Of a stretch of 64,000 nt of DNA, positions 29,007 through 37,278 are shown piece after piece. A program made the position numbers and the translations under genes. This stretch comes from Limosilactobacillus reuteri subsp. reuteri. Its GTDB lineage: Bacteria > Bacillota > Bacilli > Lactobacillales > Lactobacillaceae. The stretch spans positions 62,001 through 126,000 of the forward strand of contig NC_009513.1 in NCBI RefSeq assembly GCF_000016825.1. The letters are read 5' to 3'. Under the pieces are notes generated by a model, which saw nothing but the letters and a program-made list of their open reading frames with translations, searched no databases and was not told the origin of the DNA. Every line of letters begins with the position of its first letter. Position 1 is the stretch's first letter.

Positions 29007-30401
29007 ATGACAAAAACTAAATTAGGTTTTTGGTCAATCGTATTATTAGCGATCAATTCAATCATTGGGTCGGGGATTTTCCTGACACCGGGCTCGGTTG
29101 TTTCAATGGTTGGAACTAAGGCGCCACTTGCTTACTTTTTTGCGGCAATTTTTGCTTCAATCTTAGCCATCACGTTTGCGGCGGCAGCAAAATATGTAAA
29201 TAAAAGCGGGGCGGCCTATTCTTATGCAAAGGCTGCATATGGTGAAAATATGGGCTTTTACATGGGAGTGGTGCGATTCTTCTCAGCATCTGTTGCGTGG
29301 GGAGTAATGGCTGTTGGGGTTATCCGGACTACCTTTTCAATTTTTGGCTGGAATCAATCGTTTGGCAATATCACCTTAGGATTTGTGGTGTTAATGCTGA
29401 TTATCATGGTAATTAATATGATGGGAAGACGGATTTTTACAATCATCAATGACCTATCGACAGTCGGGAAATTAGGAGCTTTGGCATTAATTATTATTGC
29501 TGGAGTTATTATCCTTCTTAAGACTGGTGAAAATCATTTTAACGAACTTAATCATTTAACTGATAGTACGGGAAAGTCCTTGATTCCTGCGTTTACAACG
29601 TCTGGATTCGTTATGGCCGTTATTTCAGCATTCTATGCTTTTACTGGATTTGAAGCGGTAGCAACTGGTTCTGAAGATATGAAAGATCCAGAAAAAAACC
29701 TTCCACGAGCTATTCCTCTTGCTATCCTAGTCATTGCAATTGTCTATATTTGTACGATTGCAGTAGCGATGATGGTTAATCCTGCTGCAATGGTAACAAC
29801 GAAGCAGGTAGTTGCCCTTGTTGCAATTTTTCATAATAAAGTTTTGCAAGATGTGATTTTAGTTGGTGCCATTATTTCAATGTTTGGAATTAACGTGGCA
29901 TCATCCTTCCATACTCCCCGAGTTTTGGAAGCGATGGCTAACGAAAATCAAGTCCCCCAATTTATTGCGCGACGGACAAAACGGAACTTTCCGCTAGTAT
30001 CCTTTATCATTACTTTAGTATTAGCGGTTGGAATCCCAATGGCTTTTCAATATAACTTGCCAACAATCATTGTGATTAGTGCAACGGTGCGTTTTTTTGA
30101 ATTTATTGTTATTCCACTTGGGGTGATCCGATTTTATCGGGGAACAAATCGTGAGAAAATTTTACCAGCTCATAAAAATTTCTTTACTGATGTAATTTTG
30201 CCAATCCTTTCCGTTGTAATTACACTATTCTTATTAATGCGGTATGATTGGATTAGTGAGTTTAGTATTAATCGTGCAGGACATCTAATGCCAAATTGGT
30301 TTGCAATTTTTGGAATGGTTTTTGGATTTGTGATTTTACCGTTAATCTTATTCTGGTTAACGCGTCGTGAGCGAGCTGAAAATGATGAACGAGTAAAATA
30401 G
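29007..30401 (+). CDS. APC-family amino acid permease
   Basis: Polytopic transporter of 464 residues with about 12 hydrophobic segments. The first helix signature SIIGSGIFLTPG is the APC substrate/ion-binding glycine motif, and AFYAFTGFEAVATGSEDMKDPEKNLPRAI is the conserved helix 6-7 loop. The substrate is unknown. It is co-transcribed with the preceding C26 hydrolase, so a gamma-glutamyl-derived amino acid or amine is possible. Confidence 0.9.
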   Translation: MTKTKLGFWSIVLLAINSIIGSGIFLTPGSVVSMVGTKAPLAYFFAAIFASILAITFAAAAKYVNKSGAAYSYAKAAYGENMGFYMGVVRFFSASVAWGVMAVGVIRTTFSIFGWNQSFGNITLGFVVLMLIIMVINMMGRRIFTIINDLSTVGKLGALALIIIAGVIILLKTGENHFNELNHLTDSTGKSLIPAFTTSGFVMAVISAFYAFTGFEAVATGSEDMKDPEKNLPRAIPLAILVIAIVYICTIAVAMMVNPAAMVTTKQVVALVAIFHNKVLQDVILVGAIISMFGINVASSFHTPRVLEAMANENQVPQFIARRTKRNFPLVSFIITLVLAVGIPMAFQYNLPTIIVISATVRFFEFIVIPLGVIRFYRGTNREKILPAHKNFFTDVILPILSVVITLFLLMRYDWISEFSINRAGHLMPNWFAIFGMVFGFVILPLILFWLTRRERAENDERVK

Positions 30402-30414
30402 AAGAATAGAAAAA

Positions 30415-30445
30415 ACGCTCAATGACTGCACAAATCATTGAACGT
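30415..30445 (+). terminator. hairpin after permease
   Basis: ACGCTCAATGA pairs with TCATTGAACGT with one mismatch; only a weak T-run follows. Confidence 0.5.
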
Positions 30446-30449
30446 ATTA

Positions 30450-30840
30450 CTTTAGGGAATAATAGTAGCCGATATCGCACATTATCTGCTACTAGTAAAA
30501 TGTTAAGTCTAATTGAGGCGAATAACTAAAAACAATTATTGGCACCACCCTAGAAGAAAGAACAATTTAACTTTGGGAGTTTATTAGGATTTTTGTCCTT
30601 ATTAAAATGAGAAAAAGTTAAGGACACTTTAGAAGTCATTAAGTAATAAAATTGATCTCTTCACGAATTGCTTTTGATGTTAAAGCTTCAATTCGTTGAT
30701 ATTTTACCAAGTAATTTATCAATAGTTAATAGTTTTACGAGATTATGCACTCACTGTGTACAAGGAACACCAAGAATATACTTTGTTCTAATAAGAGTGT
30801 TATTTTACTATATTTTTACTAATTGTTTATACTAAGATAA
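30450..30840. other. gene-poor stretch, possibly decayed DNA
   Basis: About 400 bases without a convincing gene, RNA or repeat. A 35-codon frame (30423-30530) reads TAQIIERITLGNNSSRYR but has no recognisable homology and overlaps the hairpin. The stretch may be a remnant of a lost gene or mobile element. The end carries the unidentified promoter of the tetR-like gene. Confidence 0.4.
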
Positions 30841-30872
30841 TATAGTTTGGAGTTTATATAGGAGAAAAAAAG

Positions 30873-31513
30873 ATGGATATTCGTAAAATTAATACGTTAA
30901 ATAGAATTAAGGAAGGATTTATTACTGTTTTAGATACTAAAAAATTATCAGAATGTACTACTAATGATATTGTAGATAGCGCTGAAATTAGTAAAAAACT
31001 TTCTACAACTATTACCAAAATAAACAAGATCTTCTCCATGAAATTGAAAATGATCTATTGGGAGGTCTAAAAGAAGCTCTCGTAATTGATCGGGAGGAGC
31101 TAAAAGATGTCAAGCATTTACCAAGTGCAGACGAAATTAAGGAATTAGCAGAAGTGGCATTTAATCATACGTTGGCTTTTTGTAATGAAAATAAGCATGC
31201 GTTGTCAAATTTGCTTTCCTCAAATGGAGATATGCAGTTTTATCAAATGATTATTGAAGTAGCAAATAATGAATTTGATGCGCGAGTTCCATATTTGTTT
31301 GGGGATATAAATATTAAAGAAGCTAATGTAAAATCGTCATTGCCATTCTCATTTATTAAAACCCTCTATATCAATACAAGTGTTAATTTGTTAATGCTTT
31401 GGGGTGCCGCACCAGACTCTTTAAGCATTAATGAAATTAAGTCAATTGCAGGCTTGATTCAAACAAAATCACCAGTTGAATTGATTCAAATTTATAAATC
31501 ATATTTAAACTAG
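30873..31513 (+). pseudogene. TetR-family regulator, frameshifted in an A-run
   Basis: TetR-type repressor with a one-base deletion. The helix-turn-helix start (NRIKEGFITVLDTKKLSEC...IVDSAEISKK) reads from 30873. The downstream TFYNYYQNKQDLLHEIEND continues only in the next frame, then GGLKEALVIDREELK to the stop at 31513. The break is in the run of six A at 30993-30998; seven A would restore SKKTFYNYY and give a protein of about 213 residues. The C-terminal ligand domain appears intact. It could be a real pseudogene, slippage-based phase variation or a sequencing error. AGGAG precedes the start. Confidence 0.85.
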
Positions 31514-31556
31514 AAAATGAGGAGCCGAAAATTTTTTCTCGGTCTCCTCATTTTTA
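31514..31556. terminator. bidirectional terminator
   Basis: AAAATGAGGAG-CCGA pairs with TCGG-TCTCCTCATTTT around an A/T loop, serving the convergent genes on either side. Confidence 0.88.
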
Positions 31557-31577
31557 TTATCAAAAATTCTTTTTAAA

Positions 31578-31982
31578 TTAATTGCCCTTCCAATAACGTG
31601 CCCGGGTAAGCAGTTCCCGTGAACGCTGGTCAGCTGGTCGATAACCCTTAGTAAATAGGTGTCGGAAGTACATCATATTATAGAAAAAGCCAAAGAAAAC
31701 AGAAGGCCATGGGAATTGGAGCAGGGCATTAAGTCCAAAGAAAAGGGCTACCAAAGCATAATCGAGGGTTAATACAATCATTAAAATGAAATTATAGTAA
31801 TCCGCGCGAAAAAGAGCTGGCAGTGGCCCGAACCAAAGAGTTGTCCAAGAAAAGCCGACTTTGGCGATTCGGATATCCCCCTGGTCATTAACGATTTTAG
31901 CGTAATTTGGTGGGAGGGGGAGATTGTTTAAGTTAAACGGATTTTGGTTATCATTATTGTTATTACCAAATGGGTTTTGCAT
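31578..31982 (-). CDS. small membrane protein, DUF2628-like
   Basis: Predicted protein of 134 residues. An Asn/Pro-rich N-terminus (NPFGNNNNDNQNPFNLNN) is followed by VGFSWTTLWFGPLPALFRAD, which matches the DUF2628 pattern, and then two hydrophobic helices. Function unknown. ATG 31982 is chosen because the Asn-rich start follows a GA-rich site; the frame extends to 32021 with no ribosome site. Confidence 0.65.
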   Translation of the reverse strand: MQNPFGNNNNDNQNPFNLNNLPLPPNYAKIVNDQGDIRIAKVGFSWTTLWFGPLPALFRADYYNFILMIVLTLDYALVALFFGLNALLQFPWPSVFFGFFYNMMYFRHLFTKGYRPADQRSRELLTRARYWKGN

Positions 31983-32120
31983 ATCTCGTCCACTTCTTTC
32001 TATAAATAATAATATTAACACATTGAGTGAGGGATAGGAAACGTCTCTATTAGGCTTTCAAGGAATGTTAACAATTATATGGTAAACTCAAAGCGATAAC
32101 CATGAAAGGGGAAATCAAGG

Positions 32121-33662
32121 ATGCTTTTTTTCCTAAACGATAATATTCAACGAAACAAATCAGGAATTGAGCATGCGCAAATTAAGCGTCTGCATCTGTT
32201 TGAAAAATATCATCAACCAGCTAAGATTGTTACCCGGCAATATTCGAATGAATTACACTTGGTAACAGCAGAAGCAGGGATTGATGATCGTAACTTTATT
32301 AACTTGTTTGATTATTTTCAAGAGGCTTGTGAGGTCCCGCAAAAGAATATTCGGATTAAAGATATTCCGGTTAACCCCCATTGGGAGCGCAAAGCTGATG
32401 GGATTAATTATAATTATTATCAAAATGGCAAACGTATTCTCTATATTCGTCGGCGCAGTGATACTGATCGGCGGGTAATTAATATTCAATATTTTGATCA
32501 TTATGGAAAGCTTCTCAAAGTTAGTTGGTTTGACAGCCGCGGTTTTATCTCGGTCGAACAACTTTATGACTGGGATGGAAAAATGGCAACGGAAAACTAT
32601 TACCGTCCAGATGGAACCTTAGCAATCCAGTTAGCCCACCAGCAGGATAAGCGGGGAAATGAAATTAAAACTTATCATCTCTTTAATTATCATGGTCATG
32701 ACTACCAGTTTAGTGGATTCGACCAGTTAACCCGGTTCTTCCTTGATGAGCTGGTTGCTGATAAACAAATCTGTGGTGAAGGTCCGATTGGCTTTATCGT
32801 TGACCGGGTTTATGAATTAGGCTGGGCAGTTCTGCACATGAAACATCATGTTTTTCGGGTTCTCCAATTGCATAATGACCATGTCAATAATCCTGATGAT
32901 ATGCTTCATTCTCCCCTTAATTATAACTATGATTGGGGACTTAAGCACCTCCAAGATTGGGATGGGGTCATTGCCTTAACTCCGCAACAACAAGAAGATC
33001 TTCAAGACCGGTTTGGCAAGTTTGGTGTAAAGATCTACCGGATTCCTGGTCCGATTGTTCCGGCGGCAGTTATTGATAAGCGCCATGTTCCATTTAAAAA
33101 ACGAACGAAGAAACAAGTTGTCATGGTCGCCCGCTTGTCTCCTGAAAAACAGCAAGATCACCTATTAAAAGCATGGCCACAAGTACTAGCAGCAGTTCCA
33201 GACGCCAAACTTGATTTTTGGGGTTATGCCAATGATGACTTTGACAAGACACTCAATAAAATTGTAAAAGAGGAAGGGATTAATAGTTCTGTGACCTTCC
33301 ATGGGTATACAGATGACGTCAATTCGGTTTACGAAGATGCGCAATTACTTATTTTGCCAAGTCGAGCTGAAGGGTTACCACTATCTCTAGTTGAGGCCCA
33401 ATCCCATGGTTTGCCGATTATTGCTAATGACATAAAATATGGTCCTTCAGATGTCGTTATTGATCGACAGGATGGATTGCTGACCAAGAACGGTGATATT
33501 GATGGACTGGCTCAAGCGATCATTCGCTTATTGCAAAATCAAGAGCAGTTAGCGCAGATGAGTGAAAATGCGTATGCTGATAGTGAGCGTTATTCTGAAC
33601 CAAACGTGATGAAGCTATGGAATGAACTAGTTAATGACATGAAGGAAAAGGGAGAAGAGTAA
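32121..33662 (+). CDS. GT4 glycosyltransferase, GtfA/TagE-like
   Basis: Cytoplasmic glycosyltransferase of 513 residues. An N-terminal Gtf-type extension (HAQIKRLHLFEKYHQPAK, then IRRRSDTDRRVINIQYFD) is followed by a GT-B catalytic domain. VVMVARLSPEKQQDHL binds the nucleotide sugar, and SRAEGLPLSLVEAQSHG carries the E-x7-E catalytic pair. Similar tandem pairs (GtfA/GtfB of accessory-Sec streptococci; TagE5/TagE6 of Lactobacillus plantarum) add GlcNAc or glucose to Ser/Thr of proteins. The next gene is a paralogue one base away. No SecA2/SecY2 genes are present. Confidence 0.85.
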   Translation: MLFFLNDNIQRNKSGIEHAQIKRLHLFEKYHQPAKIVTRQYSNELHLVTAEAGIDDRNFINLFDYFQEACEVPQKNIRIKDIPVNPHWERKADGINYNYYQNGKRILYIRRRSDTDRRVINIQYFDHYGKLLKVSWFDSRGFISVEQLYDWDGKMATENYYRPDGTLAIQLAHQQDKRGNEIKTYHLFNYHGHDYQFSGFDQLTRFFLDELVADKQICGEGPIGFIVDRVYELGWAVLHMKHHVFRVLQLHNDHVNNPDDMLHSPLNYNYDWGLKHLQDWDGVIALTPQQQEDLQDRFGKFGVKIYRIPGPIVPAAVIDKRHVPFKKRTKKQVVMVARLSPEKQQDHLLKAWPQVLAAVPDAKLDFWGYANDDFDKTLNKIVKEEGINSSVTFHGYTDDVNSVYEDAQLLILPSRAEGLPLSLVEAQSHGLPIIANDIKYGPSDVVIDRQDGLLTKNGDIDGLAQAIIRLLQNQEQLAQMSENAYADSERYSEPNVMKLWNELVNDMKEKGEE

Positions 33663-33663
33663 A

Positions 33664-35166
33664 GTGTACTTTTTTGTAAATCAATACTTATTAAGTAGCA
33701 ATTCCAGTGTTGAACACGCTGAATTAAAACGACTAGCCCTATTTAAAAAGCATGGGAGGAAAGCTAAATTGGTGACCCGTGACTTTGACCTCGTTCTTCA
33801 TGATACAATCAAAAAATTTGGCTTAACTAACGACCAGATTGTTAATATGTATGATTTTTTTGCAAATACGACTGATTACCAAGGCGAAAAGCTCCATACT
33901 GAGGATTTGCCTTTACCAATTGACTATCAAGTAGGAACTGGAAATAACTATCGCGAAGTAAAAGACGGTGACCGACTCGTTTGCGAAGTTCACTTTGCGG
34001 CTGGAACGATTGGGCAAGTTAACCATGTTGATTACTTTGACATTGCTGGTAACATGACTCTTCGCCAACAATATGATATTCGTGGCTTTAAGGCAGCTGA
34101 CGAATTCTTTGGTGAAGATGGACAAGAATATTACGCGCGTTATTATCGCCCAGATGGAGAAACGTATCTTGAACGGTATTTTGTAAAATCGGTTGAAAAT
34201 ACCCCCATTAATTCGCTGAATGTCTTACGTAATTATCAGGGGCAAGATCGCTTTTTTGATTCTTTAGAAGACCTCTTTATCTTCTTTTTAGATGAATTGA
34301 ATAAGGCGAATGGCGAGAACAATGTGTTTATTGCTGACCGACCAGCTGTTGCGATTAAACCGGTTCAATCAATGATGACAAAAGCAAAGAAATTTTTGTG
34401 GCTTCCGATGAACCAGATTAACGATGGTCAGAACTTAATAAATGGTCCCTTAAATCCGATGTTGCAAGGTCCTGTTACTACGGATGCGGACAAGTGGGAT
34501 GGTGTAATCGTCATGACTGCTAAACAAGCGGAGATTCTCCAGCAACAAATTCACAATACTGTGCCAATCTATGTAATTAATGGGAGCCCCGTTCTTGCTA
34601 ACTATGCACGGATTAATGAAGCTGATCGGACACCGGGTCAATTGATTTACGTTGGAAGATTGGCAGAAGATAAGCAAACTAGTCAACTAATCAATATGTT
34701 TGCGCAGATTCATCAGCAAGTACCTGAAAGTAAGCTAACTTTCTATGGGTATGGCACTGGTGAAGATATGGATAACTATAAAAAACAGGTTAAAAGCCTT
34801 GGATTAGACGAGGCAATTGAGTTTGCCGGTTACCAAATATCATTAGATGAGGCATATGATCAAGCTCAATTATTTGTTGATGCAAGTCGAATCGATGCAC
34901 AGCCATTAGCGATGGGCGAGGCCTTAAACCATGGGGTACCAGTGGTTTCTTATGATTACCTTTATGGACCACGTGAAATGGTAACTTCAGGTAAAAATGG
35001 CGAGATCATTCCTTTGAATAACCAGGGACAGTTCATTCAAACCGTTGTCAAATTATTACAAGACCAAGATAAACTGCAAAGCTTGAGTACTGGTGCCTAT
35101 GACAATCTAGATGAATTGGCAGAAGAAAAAACTTGGAAGCAATGGCAACAACTATCAGCTATTTAG
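33664..35166 (+). CDS. GtfB/TagE-like partner glycosyltransferase
   Basis: Paralogue of the preceding protein, 500 residues, with the same two-part layout. GTG start one base after the previous stop, with GGGAGAAG as ribosome site, so the two are translated together. LIYVGRLAEDKQTSQL matches the sugar-nucleotide loop, but the E-x7-E region reads ASRIDAQPLAMGEALNHG: the first Glu is replaced by Asp. In GtfA/GtfB pairs GtfB is the non-catalytic substrate-recognition subunit, so this is probably the helper subunit. That assignment is inference. Confidence 0.82.
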   Translation: MYFFVNQYLLSSNSSVEHAELKRLALFKKHGRKAKLVTRDFDLVLHDTIKKFGLTNDQIVNMYDFFANTTDYQGEKLHTEDLPLPIDYQVGTGNNYREVKDGDRLVCEVHFAAGTIGQVNHVDYFDIAGNMTLRQQYDIRGFKAADEFFGEDGQEYYARYYRPDGETYLERYFVKSVENTPINSLNVLRNYQGQDRFFDSLEDLFIFFLDELNKANGENNVFIADRPAVAIKPVQSMMTKAKKFLWLPMNQINDGQNLINGPLNPMLQGPVTTDADKWDGVIVMTAKQAEILQQQIHNTVPIYVINGSPVLANYARINEADRTPGQLIYVGRLAEDKQTSQLINMFAQIHQQVPESKLTFYGYGTGEDMDNYKKQVKSLGLDEAIEFAGYQISLDEAYDQAQLFVDASRIDAQPLAMGEALNHGVPVVSYDYLYGPREMVTSGKNGEIIPLNNQGQFIQTVVKLLQDQDKLQSLSTGAYDNLDELAEEKTWKQWQQLSAI

Positions 35167-35177
35167 TCAAAATTGGT

Positions 35178-35183
35178 TATAAT
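35178..35183 (+). promoter_or_regulatory. -10 box before adhesin-fold protein gene
   Basis: TATAAT 100 bases before the next start, preceded by ATTGG but no clear -35. It suggests that the following gene can be transcribed separately from the glycosyltransferases. Confidence 0.4.
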
Positions 35184-35280
35184 ATATTCAGAAGACGAAA
35201 AGCAGAAAATAATCAAATGTTTTTGAAGCCTTTGGTCGTTATCCTTTGATAATCTAAAGACGGAAAATGAGGACGGAATG

Positions 35281-37095
35281 ATGGATAATTATCAAGCAAT
35301 GAATTTTTACTATGGACTTCTTAATTTGCGTGCCGGTTTTTTTAAGGCTGACTTATGCGAAATACTAATGGCGATCGCACAGAGCGTACCTGATAAAAAT
35401 CGACAATCAGCAACGGCATACCATACTGTAGAAGAGAATTTAAGTCAAGACCGTGAACAATTGAAGCATGATCAAGTTGAATTTGGATCATTTTATGAAG
35501 ATGGTCATATTTTACATAATGTCAAAATTAATACCCAATCAGACTTTTTCCTCGATCCGACCCGGGAAGATACCGTCAAGTGGCATGTTAGTTTCACGGT
35601 TGCTAAAGATGTCCGACCAGCCGATCAATTTACTATTCAGCTATCATCAAATTTGATGGTTGCGCCTAATGGTCATCCTGAAAAACCAGTTCCTGACTTT
35701 AGTGATCAAGATGGGGTTGTTATTGCGATGGGGGCCTATGACCGTGATAAGCACGAACTTGTCTATACTTTTACCAATTACGTAACCGAGCATCGCCAAA
35801 TAATTGGTGAATTAGAGGGAGAATTAGCAATTGATCCACTCACAACTCCAGAGAACGAATTTGGCTTGGAATGTTTTATAAGTGTTGATGATCACCGAAA
35901 AGACTTTACGATTGATATCGACTATCCAGATCTTGCTAACGACATGTTTCTCGGGATTTCTAGCCGGATGATGCATTTTGATAAGGATCAGCAGCTCTTT
36001 GAGGACATTATCTATGTTAATCCAGCACAAAAAGACCTTAATCATGCCTATATTGTCTTTAACACGAGTGACCTAGTAGAAGAGTTATCTAATGCCGTAG
36101 TAAAACCGTCAACAATGCGGGTTGAGATTTATCGTAATTCACGGGGATTAAAATTACCTCAATCATATGGGGTAAACCTTCAGCGACTGCGGGATATTAC
36201 TAATCGATTCCCGGTAGTGGAAGGCGATCACCTTGTCGAGGCACCTTATACAATGTCCTTTGCTGATAACAAGATGCGGTTGAATTTTGGTGCAGACCAG
36301 ACTAATGATTCCTATATTATTAGGGTGGTTGGCCAATATAATGATGAGCTTGATGGAACAGTACGATTACGGGCTCGTTTATTTGGGATGGACCAGCAAA
36401 ATGTTTATATGAGTAATTCTACGGCTGCAACAGCTACTGGCACTTCGATGGTCGCAAGTGGTCATGCTATTTCTAAGGAGAAGTTAGCGGAGGAGACAGC
36501 GGACACAACAGAAGACTTGAAGCAAGAAGAACCTTTTGAATCTTCAGCAATTGAAGGAGTGGCGGAAGATGTTGGTATTCCATCTGCTTCTGATAGTCAG
36601 GAACAGTTTACTAGTTCTCAAGCGGAAGAAGAGGAAATGCCGATCGAAGAAAACCAGGAAGATATCCCGATTAATGATGTTGCTGCAGAAGAGCAAGTTG
36701 AACCTCAAGAAGATTTCCCGCAAAGTGCAATTTCAGTTCCAGATGATGCAGCCGTTGAAGAAGAATCTGACTCATCAGCTTATATAATTTCATTTAATTC
36801 AAATGATGAAGAAGAGGCGACTGCTGCTGAACAAGAAGGAAATCAGGCGGAAGCTCCTACAGTCAGTGCAGCAGTTGGTGGGGATGAATTATCAATCTCC
36901 TTTGATATCACTCCGCAAGCGGCACCAGCAGAGACTAAAGAAGATCTAACAGAAGAAACTGAATCTTCAGATGGGAAAGAGGAGACAAGCGCAGCACCAT
37001 TACCAATGCCAGGACGACGACCACCCCGCCGGCACAGTCGTTTTCAAAATACAACACGGTCGAATCATTCGTTGCGTCATTTGCGGAGATTCTAA
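35281..37095 (+). CDS. adhesin-fold protein without signal peptide, unknown function
   Basis: Protein of 604 residues. Residues about 75-215 (DTVKWHVSFTVAKDVRPADQ, YTFTNYVTEHRQIIGELEG) resemble the N2 adhesive domain of MSCRAMM proteins. Residues about 240-375 (STMRVEIYRNSRGLKLPQSY, LRDITNRFP, SYIIRVVGQYND) resemble the SdrG C-terminal N3 domain. These are normally extracellular, yet the N-terminus (DNYQAMNFYYGLLNLRAGFF) lacks a signal peptide and no LPxTG or membrane anchor exists. Residues about 400-570 are a Glu/Asp-rich, probably disordered tail, ending in a strongly basic Arg-rich segment (GRRPPRRHSRF...LRHLRRF). The neighbouring glycosyltransferase pair suggests a link to glycosylation; function unknown. 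ATG 35281 is better spaced from TGAGGA than 35278. Confidence 0.7.
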   Translation: MDNYQAMNFYYGLLNLRAGFFKADLCEILMAIAQSVPDKNRQSATAYHTVEENLSQDREQLKHDQVEFGSFYEDGHILHNVKINTQSDFFLDPTREDTVKWHVSFTVAKDVRPADQFTIQLSSNLMVAPNGHPEKPVPDFSDQDGVVIAMGAYDRDKHELVYTFTNYVTEHRQIIGELEGELAIDPLTTPENEFGLECFISVDDHRKDFTIDIDYPDLANDMFLGISSRMMHFDKDQQLFEDIIYVNPAQKDLNHAYIVFNTSDLVEELSNAVVKPSTMRVEIYRNSRGLKLPQSYGVNLQRLRDITNRFPVVEGDHLVEAPYTMSFADNKMRLNFGADQTNDSYIIRVVGQYNDELDGTVRLRARLFGMDQQNVYMSNSTAATATGTSMVASGHAISKEKLAEETADTTEDLKQEEPFESSAIEGVAEDVGIPSASDSQEQFTSSQAEEEEMPIEENQEDIPINDVAAEEQVEPQEDFPQSAISVPDDAAVEEESDSSAYIISFNSNDEEEATAAEQEGNQAEAPTVSAAVGGDELSISFDITPQAAPAETKEDLTEETESSDGKEETSAAPLPMPGRRPPRRHSRFQNTTRSNHSLRHLRRF

Positions 37096-37100
37096 TAGAA

Positions 37101-37143
37101 AAAATAAAGTGTCAGGAGAGATTATCCTGGCATTTTATTTTTA
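37101..37143 (+). terminator. terminator after adhesin-fold gene
   Basis: AAATAAAGTG-T-CAGGA pairs with TCCTGG-CATTTTATTT, followed by TTT. Confidence 0.85.
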
Positions 37144-37149
37144 CTAAAA

Positions 37150-37163
37150 TGTAATCGTTTACA
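37150..37163. promoter_or_regulatory. cre/LacI-type operator 1 of alpha-glucosidase operon
   Basis: TGTAATCGTTTACA matches the cre consensus TGWAANCGNTNWCA at every fixed position. It lies 63 bases (six helical turns) centre to centre from the next one. Confidence 0.75.
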
Positions 37164-37212
37164 TAAAATGCTTGTAATTAAAAATATAGGTGTTAATATT
37201 TAATTAAAGTTA

Positions 37213-37226
37213 AGTAAACGTTTACA
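37213..37226. promoter_or_regulatory. cre/LacI-type operator 2 of alpha-glucosidase operon
   Basis: AGTAAACGTTTACA is a near-perfect palindrome differing from cre only in the first base. It is about 53 bases before the start codon, where it would block transcription. CcpA or the LacI protein at 46608 could bind. Confidence 0.75.
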
Positions 37227-37278
37227 TTAATAGTTAAAGTGAAAATTATAGTAGTTTTATGGAGAGAGGTTTTATTTT

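Noticed and set aside
30423..30530. 35-codon frame starting TAQIIERI as an IS remnant
   Set aside because: Overlaps a terminator-like hairpin and shows no convincing transposase similarity.
36480..37000. Acidic tail of the adhesin-fold protein as another flavinylation array
   Set aside because: The tail has no DxxTGAS motifs; it is only Glu/Asp-rich.
32121..37095. Full accessory Sec (SecA2/SecY2) glycoprotein locus
   Set aside because: Only the glycosyltransferase-like pair is present; no secA2, secY2, asp1-3 or serine-rich repeat protein in the window.
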